Shown here one piece after another: positions 48,335 through 57,511 of a DNA stretch of 64,000 nucleotides. The position numbers were made by a program, and so were the translations under genes. This DNA is from Panicum virgatum (lineage: Eukaryota > Streptophyta > Magnoliopsida > Poales > Poaceae). The stretch's first letter is position 1, and every line of letters begins with the position of its first letter. The stretch lies in assembly GCF_016808335.1 (NCBI RefSeq), contig NC_053153.1:20471033-20535032 (forward strand), written 5' to 3'. A model generated the notes under the pieces. The model had not been told where the DNA came from. It ran no database searches and worked only from the letters and a program-made list of their open reading frames with translations.

Positions 48335-48770
48335 GCGGTACGCGGCAAGTGGCACACTATACCCGTGGGCCACGCCGCTGCGTCACGGAAGCGTGGGCTA
48401 CCCATGCGGAATTAGGGCCACGCCACTGCACATCTACTGTTTCAATCGCAAAAAGAACCTCCGTGCTTCATCGCTTCAGCTCAGACTCCAAATGAGCTCT
48501 CCTATGTCAGTAGCATTGTAGCCAATTGCCGGATACTTCGCTTCACACACCGGAACCAGGGCAGGTTCGCGCATCTTGCGGACCACAAAGACAGGAGCTA
48601 GAAGTCGAGGCCGTACAAGCGCGGGTGAGCAAGAACAGATTTGCCACGCTTTCCAAGCCCACGCCAGTCTGGTCACCCCTTTTCTGTCCGAAAAAGCTTG
48701 GTGTGCTTGTCTGATAAATTCAGGAATGTATCGAGAGGTCACCCGCCACTCGCACTCTAAGTTCAGAAAC
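48335..48770. other. Region between MULE end and the small secreted-peptide gene
   Basis: Starts with the MULE target duplication (48335-48343). No gene is recognised. A TATA-like TGATAAATTC at about 48711-48720 may serve the following ORF. Confidence 0.4.
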
Positions 48771-49052
48771 ATGGCACGCTCCTCCCACCAGCTGCTCGCT
48801 GGAGCTCTCCTGGTGCTGGCAGTAGCTCTGGCATCTTCGGCCGCCGAGGCGGCTAAGGCGAAGGGCTCGGATCATGATCGGAGGCAAGCTCCGGCGGCAC
48901 CTCCACCGGCGCTTCCACAGCCGCCGCCACCGCCATGCCCTGGCCACCAAGAGAAAGGACACCGGAGGCCTGCACCTGGTCCGCCCTCTCCGCAGCCCCG
49001 GGTTCCAGTTTATAGTCGGGCGCGATTTCCGCCGCCGCCGGCAGCGGCATGA
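48771..49052 (+). CDS. Putative small secreted proline-rich peptide
   Basis: A 93-residue frame from ATG 48771. It has a clear signal peptide: MARSSHQ, a hydrophobic core LLAGALLVLAVALASS, then AAEA as a likely cleavage site near residue 27. The mature part is basic and Pro-rich (PPPALPQPPPPPCPG), with a single Cys. There is no known domain. It resembles in design, though not clearly in sequence, the peptides at 52576 and 62254. An in-frame ATG at 48726 exists, but ATG 48771 puts the signal peptide at the N-terminus. Such peptides can be wall structural proteins or precursors of signalling peptides; neither is shown here. Confidence 0.5.
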   Translation: MARSSHQLLAGALLVLAVALASSAAEAAKAKGSDHDRRQAPAAPPPALPQPPPPPCPGHQEKGHRRPAPGPPSPQPRVPVYSRARFPPPPAAA

Positions 49053-49642
49053 TCATATATTCATATCCGTTGTGATTCAGTTCCCAGTAGCGTAAGGCTA
49101 TATAATTTGCTGAGGGTCTTCTGCTTGGAGTTTACTTATAAGTAGGCAACCATTGTTTTGTTTCTGATGTAATAGGCAAGCAATGTAGCCACTAAGTTTC
49201 TCCTCTTTTTTCTCTTTTTTCTCTTCCACCTCATCATTTAGTCTGCTTACAACCAATTATAATAGTTGCTCTGATTAGTTTTCCGCGTCAATCCCCAACC
49301 AGGCTCGCCGGGTGCAGTATCAACTTGTTTAGTTATCTGCACGAGGCAGTGGACCTGGCTCCACCGGTGCAAAAAGCATCCTCGAGCCTGGCTCCGGAGG
49401 AACGCGTATCTGACGGGCCAGGCTGAGGCAATGCAGGAGCATGCGTGGGGGACCCGTGGGCAGACAAACAAAAGAAGCCGGATCTGCCGGTGAAGCAGCT
49501 AACCAATCACCTTCTCTGATTGACCTGCACGCGTGGAAATGTGAACCAAATAAAAGCCTAGTGCAGCTCGCGAGCCTGGCCAGCACGGGCCTGGATGGCT
49601 GGCGTGAGGCAGGCTGCCGAGCGCAGAGAAACCAATCAGTGG
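49053..49642. other. Intergenic region, no gene seen
   Basis: AT-rich to 49260, then a mixed stretch with repeated GAGCCTGGC / CCTGGCTCC motifs (about 49345-49620). Frames on both strands lack recognisable domains. Confidence 0.4.
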
Positions 49643-50513
49643 CTTAGAGCATCTCCAACAGCCTCTGCATCTTCCATGAAATATGTAAAATTAGATAAAT
49701 TTTATAGAAACCGGTGTCCAACGGTCTCTCCATCTTCATCATCTTGGTATCCAGCTCTGCATCTGTCAGCCCTCGCTCGCAATGTGTACCGAGGCGGGCA
49801 GACTCGGCATCTCGATCCGCACGCACCTTTTCCGCCCTCCCGCACTCTCGCTCCGCCTTTCCCAGCCCGTGGCCAAGCTCCTCCCCGGCCGAATCGGCCG
49901 GAATTGACCCAGCCACCACCGGCCACCATTGGTGCCGGTCGAGCTTTTTCCCCTACACGTCGATCCGCCTCTCCGGCATTCCTCCGCTCGAATAGACCCC
50001 CAAAATGGGTTCGTGGTGAGCACCAAATCTCCCTGGCCCCTTTCCCCATTTGTTACAGCACCGCTGGTGCCGGAACGCCGCCGCGCCGTGGTGGCCGATC
50101 AACTGCAGCTGCTGTGCTCATCGCTGGCTGCACGCGCGCAGCCCTGCGCCGCGCCACTGTGCACGCCGGCTTCGCCCGGCCGCGCTGCCCCCGCACCGCC
50201 GCCGGCCGGTCTTGCCGCCGTCGGGAGCCGCGCGCCGCCGCACCATGGCCGAGCCGGGGCCATGGCGTGCCACCGTGACCCTTGCCGCATGCCATGGTGG
50301 CCGCGCACCGCCCTTGCCGCCGCTGGCCGCGCACGCCATGTTAGGGGAGATGGAGGGGGAGATGGAGGAAGGAGAAGGTAGTGCTGGGACGCATCGCAGG
50401 GAGAGAAGCTGCTGCTCAATGTGCTCCACGGGAGAGGAGGCAAGGAAGACGACGACAGGACTGGCCTAGTGAAGATAGAATGTGTTTTTGAGAGTCTGTT
50501 GGAGTGGCCTATC
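49643..50513. mobile_element. Non-autonomous DNA transposon with GC-rich cargo
   Basis: The left end GAGCATCTCCAACAGCCTCT and the inverted right end GGCCACTCCAACAGACTCTC match well, giving short TIRs around an 870-bp interior. The first 100 bp inside are AT-rich transposon-like sequence. From about 49780 to 50460 the interior is strongly GC-rich and open in several frames (for example 50050-50469), reminiscent of captured gene sequence. No domain is recognisable. The superfamily is not assigned. Confidence 0.5.
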
Positions 50514-50546
50514 ATTTAGGAAGCTTTTTTTTTTACATGTCTCACA

Positions 50547-51953
50547 TAGGGTTGGCAATGGATACCCGAAACCTGATGGGTTTTTACTCCATTAGGGCAC
50601 GGGTTTGGGTCAATTTTTCAACCCGTGGGTCTGCTAATGGGCAAAAAGTCATCGGGTTTGCGGGCACGGATTTGGGATTATAGAACCCGAATCCGTAAAC
50701 CCATGGATTTTTTTTTTACCGAGCCAACACTCAAATTAGCTTGTATTCAGCCCAAAACAACCCAAGCAACCTGGCCCAATATAGATAGTATATAAGAACA
50801 GCAACCCAAACCCTAAACCTAATCTATTCGCTCCCCACCCAGCAGCCGCACGCCACACCAAACCAGAATAGGACCAGGAGGCCGGCCACCAGCAGCACGC
50901 ACGTCCGGCGCCCGCCGAATCTATTCATCGCGCGCTCGATTTTTCGTCGCCGTGTCGCAAAAGCGCTCGCCCTCCCCTGTTCTTCTTCTACCTCGCGACA
51001 GGGGAGGGGGCGCTGCCCCAGCGAGCAAGGGGGGAGGGGAGGGGGCTGGAATGGGTGGTAGGTGGGCGGAGCGGCCGTCGGCGAGGTCGCCAGCGGCGGG
51101 GGTGGTGGCGGGAGGCGGCAGAGCTTTAGGGTTTCGGGTTGCTGGTTGCTGGGGCAGGCTCTATGGCTGCCGGACTTAGAGGAGAGGGCTGGGGGCGGCG
51201 GCGGCCCGGCGGCGGCGGCGGTTCGGCCAGCGGAGGGCATGGCGGCGCGGGAGCGCCGCCGGCCGGGCAGGGTAGGACCTCCGGTGGGCGGAGGCCGGCG
51301 GCGGGGGCGAGAGAAGGCTGCAGTGGTGGTGGATCGACGGTGCGGTGGCGAGATTGGTTAGCGTGGTGGTGGTGGAGGGTGGTGGCGGAGGCTGCCGGAG
51401 CCGGGGAGGTGGTCGACGGCGGGGGCGGCCGGAGGTGCTCGCCTCTGCGATGGGTTGGTCTAATCTCGCTTAGTGCGTGGAATATACACCCCCTCCGGCG
51501 CCTGCTCACCGCACTCCCGATGCCCGCTCGCCGCACGCGGCCTGCTCGCTCGCGATGCGCGGTGCGCTCGTGCGGCCGTGCTCGAGCTCGATGGAGACAC
51601 CTGCTGGATGCTCGCCGCCTCGCCCGTCGCAGCTGGGCGTGCGGGGTGCGCGATGCGGCTGTGTGCGGTGCTCGAGTTCGACGGCAACACCCGCTGGACG
51701 CTTGCCCTTGCAGCTCGATCTCCCTCGCTGGCTCCTCGCAGCTCGCTCTGCCTCGCGTTTCTAGCTGTGTGCAGCAGTGCTTGTTAACGGGCACGGGCAG
51801 CCCGCGGGCGACCCGAGACCCAAGCGGGCACGGGTTTGGGCTTAAAAATGAACCCATGACGGGTATGGGTTTTTTAGCGGGTTTCATTCTAGCGTCGCGG
51901 GTACGGGTTTGGATTGGCAAAACCCGATGGGTCTGTGCCCGTTGCCAACCATA
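50547..51953. mobile_element. Non-autonomous hAT transposon with gene-like interior
   Basis: The ends TAGGGTTGGCAATGG and, inverted, TATGGTTGGCAACGG form TIRs. They are flanked by a perfect 8-bp duplication GTCTCACA (50539-50546 and 51954-51961), the mark of hAT elements. Subterminal zones are full of GGGTTT/ACCCG motifs, as is typical for hAT ends. The interior (about 50790-51480) has a TATATAAG box, CCAAACCCTAAACC leader-like sequence and GC-rich coding-like DNA, so it may carry a captured promoter and first exon. No transposase is present. Confidence 0.85.
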
Positions 51954-51961
51954 GTCTCACA

Positions 51962-52340
51962 AACTCTAAATTTAGTTTCTCTCGGAGGACACCCGCGCCG
52001 CGTGACCCGTGAGGCCGTGACCAGGTTCGTCGTACTGGCCGGACGCCAGGCAACACTGATCTACTTCTCCCTTGTGCGTCGTAGAGTTCAACAAGCACAG
52101 CTACACAGATCACAAGAGATTCAAAACAATCACTAGTCAGTACATCACCAAGGATCTTCAGAATGCGTCTTGATTTCCTTGTGTGCACCGACTCAGACAC
52201 GAACCTGTTTCTTCGCTGGATGGCCATTTTCAGGCACAAAAGCCTCGGAGTTGCGTATCAAATGCTGAATCCGCTATCCACTTATCCTGCACCGGCTAGC
52301 CAAGAACTCGGTGATTGCATCTCCGTGTCCACGTGTGTGA
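51962..52340. other. Upstream flank of secreted-peptide copy A
   Basis: No gene recognised. From about 52299 the sequence CCAAGAACTCGGTGATTGC matches the region upstream of copy C (CCAAGAACTCATTGATTGC at 62125), so the homologous promoter starts here. Confidence 0.45.
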
Positions 52341-52454
52341 CAGTCTCACGGGAGACATGCCTGATTCCTCCGCGAGAGATTCCCAGACAGATCCAGTCAG
52401 TCTCACGGGCGACATGCCTGATTCCTCCGCGAGAGATTCCCAGACAGATCCAGA
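52341..52454 (+). repeat. 57-bp tandem duplication in the promoter of copy A
   Basis: The unit CAGTCTCACGGGAGACATGC... (52341-52397) is repeated directly at 52398-52454 with one difference (GGAGAC versus GGCGAC). It lies about 70 bp upstream of the TATA box of copy A and is absent upstream of copy C. Confidence 0.85.
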
Positions 52455-52523
52455 TCAACGCATCCAAGTTTCAGACTTCCAATACGATTCCTGCTCGCCG
52501 AATCACTCCAGGTTTCAGTTTCG

Positions 52524-52530
52524 TATAAAT
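52524..52530 (+). promoter_or_regulatory. TATA box of secreted-peptide copy A
   Basis: TATAAAT followed by CCAG, 46 bases upstream of ATG 52576. The surrounding TTTCAG...GTATAAATCCA is shared with copy C (62191-62205), supporting common descent of the promoters. Confidence 0.65.
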
Positions 52531-52575
52531 CCAGCTGACCAGATCGCCGAGCTAGAACAAACGTTCTTGGCCACC

Positions 52576-53021
52576 ATGAGCCTGCTCATCAAGCTTCTCG
52601 CCGTCCTGATCACTCTCTCCGGCGCAAGGGTGCCATGGCCGGCTGCTGCTGTACTGGCGAGGCCGCCGAGCACGCTACCGGGTCCGAACCCGGCCCAGCT
52701 CATGTACGTGTTCCCACGTCATAGGCCGCCGCCGCCGCGGGCGCATCCAGCCTGTTCGGCTGGGTGGGAAATCCGCCAGCGCTGGCTGGAACTACAGTGC
52801 AACGTGAGAGAGTGTGGCTGGAGCTATAGTGAAATGGCTGGAGCTACAGTGATTCCCCCCTCACAAAATCCTGTAGAATAAGCCAGCCGCAACTGGTCCC
52901 AGCGAACCGAACAGGTCGCCACCACCATCACCACCGCGTGCAGTCGGTACGCAGGCCACCGCCGCAGTATCCTCCTCGGCGCGACGTGCCGGCACCGCCC
53001 CGGCGCCCTCCAACGCCGTGA
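52576..53021 (+). pseudogene. Secreted proline-rich peptide, copy A, split by a MITE
   Basis: The frame starts MSLLIKLLAVLITLSGARVPWP, a signal peptide close to that of copy C (MGLLKLLAILIALSAANVPWP). A Pro-rich part with RHRPPPPRAHP follows, and a MITE enters at 52751. Downstream of it, 52922-53021 encodes the shared C-terminal module HHHHRVQSVRRPPPQYPPRR followed by DVPAP and a TGA (53019-53021). In copy C the same module reads RHHRHGVRSLPRPPLPYPPR then DVQPL. As it stands, translation runs into the MITE and stops at 52879-52881, giving a 101-residue protein without the conserved end. Whether this truncated product is functional is unknown. Confidence 0.65.
52751..52915. mobile_element. hAT-like MITE in copy A
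   Basis: The ends CCTGTTCGGCTGG and, at the right, CCAGCGAACCGAACAGG are inverted repeats. The interior has repeated GGCTGGAnCTACAGTG blocks. The same type of element is at 7983-8104. It separates two parts of a gene that are contiguous in copy C. No clean target duplication was found. Confidence 0.65.
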
Positions 53022-53336
53022 CTTCCGGCGCCGCCACCGTGCCGCCATTATTGGATATTGCTGGTCATGGCATTTTGTGGAAGAAGTTGCCAAGAATCCC
53101 CCACTTACCAGTCACCCCACAGGCCATAGAAGATTCTCCAGCTCCAGACACATTTGTTAAGATTTTTTTTTCATTCAATTTCCTCGTGTACAATCGTCGC
53201 GGTGTTTGTCTCATTTGCCTTTGTCGGTGGCTCATTTTTCACCGCACATATTGTTCAAAAAAAAAGGAGCCATTTCAACACAGAGAAACCTCGAATTTGC
53301 GACCAATCCATAGGAACCATCTAAGTTTTAAGTATC
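53022..53336. other. 3' flank of copy A
   Basis: Contains the likely 3' UTR of copy A (CCGCCATTATTGG, similar to the end of copy C, CCACCATTAGATC). No gene is recognised up to the solo LTR. Confidence 0.4.
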
Positions 53337-53791
53337 AGTCATGTGAGAACCGCCCAATTTGATACTATTTTAGACGAATCGCCGGTCATTATCATCCAGA
53401 TGAGAGTTAACACGTGCTTGCTGGAGAGCGTGCCACGTGTTATCCCACATCTAGAGACACAAATAACCGACGCGTCATTCATCCAAAATAATATCAAATC
53501 CGGTAGTCCCGGTATGTGCTCCAACATACGCCCAGGATCAACATATGCACATACCATTTACAATCGAATACATCGCCAAAAATTCACAAAGAGCAGTTTT
53601 ACACACTTAATATTATAAGTTCAATATAGGTGGGTTTCAAACTTCACTTACAAGCATTGGGCTCACGAAAGTCATATTAAACAGAAACATAAAGTTTATT
53701 ACAATTTCATGCTCTCACGAAACTCGATTACAATAAAGACTTACTAAAGTAATGACGCCTTACTCAAGGACATCATTACAGCCACCACGAC

Positions 53792-55015
53792 CTACTCTTC
53801 CCCTGCGTTCGGATCAGCGGGGTAGAAGTGGCCAAACACCACTTCTGGCTCACCTGCAACTAGGTTTAGAAAGCACCCTGAGTACAAAAGGTACTCCGCA
53901 AGACTTACGCGATTAAATAAACAAGGATCATGCAATGGCTCAAGTAAAAGCTTTAAGGTTAAGTAATTATTGCATAAGCATTAGCTCTCTATACTTTCAC
54001 CTATCAGAATTGATTAATGTTGCCCAAACCCCTAAACAATTTTAGTACATTAAGAGTATACAAAATAATGAGGCACAGAGGTGCCATAAACCATTTCCAT
54101 CAAAACCGGAACTTTCTACGAAGAGTTCAACGGACAAAGAGCTTGCTCATAACCGAGAGCGCGGCAATTCGAATTGATTATAACCTTGCAAGGGTGTACT
54201 ATTTTACCCACACGATGCGAGGACCATGCGACTCACCCAACCGGCCAAAGTTGAATAAGGGGGTACTCGCGTCAACCGTTCCCAACATGGCTCGATCATT
54301 GAAATCTTCACACCTAGCTTACGCGTAGAGACTTAGTTTCCACCGGGGACAACTCTAAACTTTCCTACTCGTAGGTCCACCCGGGGACACCTCTAAGCCT
54401 CTCTGCATAGCCCTTGGCCACGTATCTAGGACTGTACATCAATGATCAAGTCAAGAAAGGTAATTGGCTTATCCGTACCATTATATTGGATATGTGGTAG
54501 CACGAAAAGGTGCTCAAATCCGACGTCATCCACGGACGGTCCTTAACCGATCTAAGCGGACCTGCCTAAGTGACTCCATTCACTAGGCCCTACCATTCCG
54601 CTCGAATCTCGATACTACCAAACTCTTAACAACTCAACCAAACCAGTGCGATCAAGGATTATCGGTAAGTGTGATCCTCCAAACCATTCCTGTCGAGCGA
54701 GCAATAGGAGTACTCTAAGCAAGGCTAAGCATCTAATCAAGTTAAGTAATTAACTATCTAACTAGTGCCAAGAATAGGGATAACAAATCAAGGAAGGATT
54801 ATGCATAAAGATAGGTATAAAAATGCAATACATACATAATATATAACCCAACATTACCCAAGTGAGATAACTAAGCTAGTCAAATTGGATAGGTGCAAGG
54901 AATATGCTTAGCTGCTTGCCTGGGTTAATTTTGGACTCGACCACGAACGGGACTCCAGGCTCAGGCTCAACGGACTCGGCGGGCTCCACGGGTTTGACCT
55001 CCGGCGGTTCGGTCA
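53792..55015 (-). other. LTR mini-gene in solo LTR 1
   Basis: On the minus strand an acceptor ATGCATTTTAG precedes 55015. The 96-nt segment 55015-54920 is fully open and acidic (EPPEVKPVEPAESVEPEPG). It ends at AACCCAG/GCAAGC, a GC-type donor. The terminal segment follows an acceptor CTAGTTGCAG before 53853 and runs 53853-53792 in phase 1, ending ...DPNAGEE and TAG. A GGAGTAC...GTACTCA hairpin lies just before the acceptor (near 53902-53878). Layout and phases equal those in the other two LTR families. Confidence 0.5.
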
Positions 55016-57479
55016 CTAAAATGCATGAATGCGATGCAAGAATTAAGAAATGAACTTAACAACAAGCATAAATTATGGAAATAAATGAGCATGCAGAGAA
55101 CAATACAAGGAACTCATGAAAAATTTGTTTTGCAGCAAAACCATTTTCCTACAATTAATCATAAATATATTAGTTTTCAGCTACTCTAAGCAAAGTAAAT
55201 CAGAAAAGACATGCAAACTTAACTAAATAAATCCAAGAAAATTATATTAGATACTAGGAATGAAAAAAAAGCTAACAAAATTGGTTTTGCTATTTTCTCA
55301 CTTTCCAGCAAAAAGTTCTATATTAAACCACATTTTGGACAGCAAGCACGAAATCCAAATAAAACCCTAACAAATAACAAGAAAACACATGATTAAGTTG
55401 CACCACTGGAAATAATATTTCACGAGGAACCTAAAAAAATTTGGTTTGGAATTGTTAGAGCAATACACAAATAACTAAGCATTAAACTCACTATTGCAAG
55501 ATAAAACTATAGATAAATCTATAGCAAGGTAACATGCAAAACAATATTTTTATTGAGTAGATCTAAGCTATAGAAATCCAACAAAACAAGTTTCAAATTT
55601 TTTTGAGGTCTGCAGAATTTTCTACACATTTTTAAACATTGCAGCACAATTAAACCTAAAGAAAACCCTAGCTAAATCGCTAGGTGTACCCGAATCCGGC
55701 CACACCCGCCAGCCAGAGCCGACAGGTGGGTCCCACGGGCCAGCGGCCCACCAGGCCGGGTCAAGGCGAGGCCGGCCTTGACCACGGCGTGGGCGCGGCA
55801 ACGGGGTCACGCGCGTCGCGCGCAGCGACGGCGAGCGGCGGCGGCGCGAGGCGGCGCAACGAAGCAAAGCCGGAGCGGGGCAAAGGGTGCGCGCACAGGG
55901 TGGAGGCGACGGCGGCGAGGCTCACCAGCGGCGGCGCAGGCGAGGAGCCGTGACGAGGAGGTGGCGCAGCGGTGCTAGGCGGCGGCGGACGGAGGCGAGC
56001 GGCGGCGGCCCTGTGCGGTGAGGGAGGAGGCCGGGTTAGCGCCGGAATCGGAGGAGGAGGGGGAGGAGAAGCTTCACGTGCGAGGGATCGAGGCGGCGCT
56101 CACCGGAACGGGCGAATCGCGGCGGCGACGGGAGCTCGGGCCGGCGGCTACAAAGGGGAATTTGGGCTAGGGTTCGCGGGGAGAAGGGAAAGTTGAGGCC
56201 GCGGTATCGTCGTGGGAGGATAAGGGCGAGCGGAGGTCGCGCGCGTCACGGAAGTCGAGGATGGTCGGCACGTGGCGGCGTTGGCCGGCGACGGCGACGC
56301 GTTGTAACATCCCGAAAACTTACCAAAAATAAACCATGCGCTAAAGTTGTTTTTATCGTTGAGCTCGACTCGAACCCTGAACCCTAATTCCCAGAACCTC
56401 TCCCAAACAACCCGACACCGAATTCAATCCACGTCTCATCTCTTTCCCATCCAACGCGACGCGTCGTGACCGGCCGCCGCGAATCCCGCCCCCCTCTTTT
56501 TCCTTTCTCCCTCCTGACCGCGTGCCCCATCTCCCGTGGCCCACACCCGCGTGGCCGACCGCGGCCGCAGTCGCCGCTGGCGCGCACCGCCCCCTCCCTC
56601 CTTTTCCTTTCCCTCCCTCCCATTTTCTGTTCCTCTATTTCTTTTTCCTTTTTCCCATTTCTTTTTCCCCTTTTTCTCTTTTTCCTTTTTCTTTTCTCTC
56701 CCTCCCTTCTTCCTTTCTCCCTCCTCTGCCTCGCTCCCGCACGCTCCGAGCGCCGCCGTGCCCGGCCCTCCTCCCCCGCGCACGCCCAGCTCGGCCTGCC
56801 CCGCCCGGCCGCGCCTCCTCCGCTCCCGTGCCACCTGCACCGAGCGCCGCTCAGCCGCGCCCTGCCATCTCCCCGCACGCGCGCGCCTCCACGCTGCCCG
56901 GCCGCACGCGCACCAGCGCTGCGTCGCTTGGCCGCGCACGCCCGCTGCACCGAGGCCGCCGCTGGTGCTGCCCCAGCCCCGCGAACGCCGTCGCCACCGC
57001 CCGCGCCGCGCGCACCGACGCGGCACACGCGCACGCGCGCGCTGCTCGCGCCGCGGTGCCCGTGCCCACGCCGCTGCCCCCTTCTCCGCCGTGCACGCAC
57101 GAGCGCATGCCCTGCCGTGCCCACGTGCGCGCCGCGCGCCGCTCGTTGCTGCCACCCCGCTGCGCGGCCGCCAGCCCCACGCACGCGCTCGGACCACCGT
57201 GCCGGTCCACGCGCACGCGGGGCGCGTGCCCGGAACGCCGCCGCACTGCCCGTTGCTGCGCGACGCGTCGCCGGCCCCGCCGAGCCGCCCAACCGCCGAG
57301 CGGGCCGAGCGCTGCTGCCTGTACCGCCCCAACGCGGGGGCACGAGCTGAGGCCGACGTCGGCCACAGCAGCACCCACGCCGCACGCCGCCTCGCGACAA
57401 CCAGACGCGGCCGCCCGCCATTAAACCCGCCCGCAAACCTCGCCGAGCCGGCCACCCACCTCCACCGCCTTAGCTCGGC

Positions 57480-57487
57480 TATAAAAG
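57480..57487 (+). promoter_or_regulatory. TATA box of solo LTR 2
   Basis: GGCTATAAAAGAGCC in GC-rich context, 151 bp upstream of a splice donor (57631/57632, CTCGAG/GTGAGA). It is a typical core promoter placement in a long LTR, giving an R region that begins near 57512. Confidence 0.65.
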
Positions 57488-57511
57488 AGCCCCGAGCTCC
57501 CCGGCCATCCC

